Assembly: GCA_013396995.1 (NCBI GenBank) | Contig: VWZP01004604.1 | Span: 278,001 to 342,000 of the forward strand | DNA: 64,000 nt | Direction of reading: 5' to 3' | Source of the DNA: Dicaeum eximium | Taxonomy: Eukaryota > Chordata > Aves > Passeriformes > Dicaeidae | Shown here: one piece after another, positions 62,447 through 64,000 of the stretch | Numbering within the stretch: position 1 is the stretch's first letter | How the letters are laid out: each line of letters opens with the position of its first letter | The notes under the pieces: model-generated | Seen by the model: only the letters and a program-made list of their open reading frames with translations | Databases searched by the model: none | Told to the model about the DNA's origin: nothing | Translations under genes and position numbers: made by a program

Positions 62447-64000
62447 CTAATTCTGAGGAAGGACAGCATGTAATACATGAATATAATTACTGCTACTGGC
62501 CCAACAAAGTCATAGGTAAACTCTGACTTGCTTGAATAAAGAAAAAAATTCATTTTTCATGTCTGTAGCCATCCCTACCAGCCTTGAGACCCCAGCTTCA
62601 AGTCCTGCAATGTCCAAGGCATTACTCAACCATAGATAAGTAAGCAGATGAGATCAGCAACTCAAAGACATTCAATGACCCCACTTTAAAATGCCACATA
62701 AAAGGGCCTGGGAAACCCTTCTCCCCTTCAACAGTGTAGTGAAAAATACCCTCAATGCCCATATAAGTACAAGGGAATAAGATGCATCGAGCTAGGTAAA
62801 ACAGAATACACAATTTTTAAACACAAAAGCATATTTATAAAAAGAAGAATTTATATTTTCAGAGTGAAGGCAGGGAAGAGGAACTAGGCAGAATAGGATA
62901 GAGGAAAAAAAAAAAAGAAAAAACAGAAAGAAATCTGAAGATTTAAAAGAATGCACAAAGCCAGAATGCTAAAAGATCCACTCAACTTGCTGGGTTCTTA
63001 CCCCTTCAGGCAAAAATGAAGTACATCTTCCTTCAGTAGCAGCTGTAGACTTACAAACTTATTTAAGATTGAGCAAAAAGGAACTTCCTCTGAGCAGTGA
63101 GTACTTAAAAAAGTGAATGGGTTAAATACAGCTCGAGGAGGGTGCCAAAGATGGAATTAGTGAGGATGATTTGTAATGTGGGTGGAAGGAGAGGATGAAA
63201 ATTGCAGGTAAAGGGAAGTGACAGACCATGAATCAGAGACCAGCAGAGGATACAGAAAAGCTTAGGTCTGGGGACTTCAGAGAGTAAATGGAAAAAGCAA
63301 TAACTCTTCAGAAATGAAAGTTGGAAACCTGGGAACAACTTTCTACATATAATGATACCTGATTTATGAGGAATTAAATATTCTGAGTTTTAAATTTCTT
63401 TTTAATTTTAAAATGTTAAAAATCAAAGCCCGAATTTCTGGCATGGGTAGAATTTCCGATTTTACACAAATGCCTTAAAATTATCAGAAATTCCACCTCT
63501 AAAAGTCCACCTACTACACTATTGTCATCAACTAACGCACACATTGTTCGTCTTACTAACTAAAGAAGTAAAAAACTCATCCATCCATGCAAATAATTTC
63601 TATTTTCTCAAAGCCAGAAGTGTTACATTTTGAATTCTGCACAACATTATTTTTTAATGAGAAGGACAGAATGTTGAAGTCCATACTTACTAGTAAAAAA
63701 ATAAATGCTTCATCTTTTCCTCAAAGAGAGGCACCCCAGCAGACAAGTAAATATTTGTTTTTTCAACTTTGTTACTGACAGGTATTTTGGCTCCTCTTTT
63801 TTTTAGTAGATCAGAGCCAAAGCATTATTCCTCCCACATAAAAAGAGCTTTCAACATTGCTGTCACAAGAACAGTTAAACAATAGCCAGCTCAGTAGATT
63901 ATCCTATATTGTTAGTCTGGTTTGACAGTACAGAAGGACTGAGCTAGGTTTTACAAAAGTCAAGAGCAATACAACAATACTTAAACAAATGGCAAACTAG

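Larger units (their letters stand above)
57640..64000. other. Anonymous stretch to the right edge
   Basis: AT-rich non-coding DNA with an AAAAC repeat (about 57907-57933) and an AT dinucleotide run (62428-62446). No CpG-rich promoter and no first coding exon of COBLL1 was recognised before the edge. Confidence 0.6.

Overview
The window looks like vertebrate nuclear DNA, most likely from a bird. Coding sequence is cut into short exons with GT/AG splice sites inside AT-rich introns, and the interspersed repeats I recognise are CR1-type LINE fragments, the dominant family in birds (also common in turtles and crocodilians). No prokaryotic operon, CRISPR array, phage, insertion sequence or RNA gene is visible. 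I cannot name the species.

One gene explains all convincing coding sequence. It is COBLL1 (cordon-bleu WH2 repeat protein-like 1), read on the minus strand. Twelve consecutive exons, about 3.34 kb of coding sequence or roughly 1,113 codons, run from position 30084 down to 525. I rebuilt each exon from its splice sites, and every junction keeps the reading frame. The protein order is: a basic/proline-rich N-terminal segment with KAPPPP, a two-exon Cobl ubiquitin-like region, a 13-residue microexon, a lysine-rich FFSFF segment, two KRAP-type proline motifs (KKRRAPLPP and KRKAPSPP), an acidic linker, a 1.6-kb exon carrying conserved COBLL1 blocks (KIGMTTYKIVPP, PFALAV, KRSQSF), and a C-terminal WH2 actin-binding motif. 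The gene is incomplete at both ends. The last coding exon and 3' UTR lie left of position 1, and the usual first coding exon was not found; it probably lies beyond 64000.

Layout: 1-30084 holds the twelve exons and their introns, including a 124-bp intron, a CpG-rich islet near 15.5 kb and an extensive old CR1 copy at about 18.85-19.76 kb. Positions 30085-64000 are a 34-kb stretch without confident exons, probably the long 5' intron and/or upstream flank. It contains CR1 fragments, one probably much older CR1/L3-like remnant near 43 kb, several microsatellites, a 16-base G run, and a second CpG-rich islet at about 49.2-49.35 kb that ends in a good minus-strand splice donor.

I did not find a new multi-gene system. 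The most useful leads concern COBLL1 transcript structure: the microexon, a possible frame-breaking cryptic exon at 9152-9236, a possible alternative first exon at 31038-31087, and two CpG-rich islets that could be alternative promoters. Family comparisons are from memory of mammalian COBLL1; no search was run.
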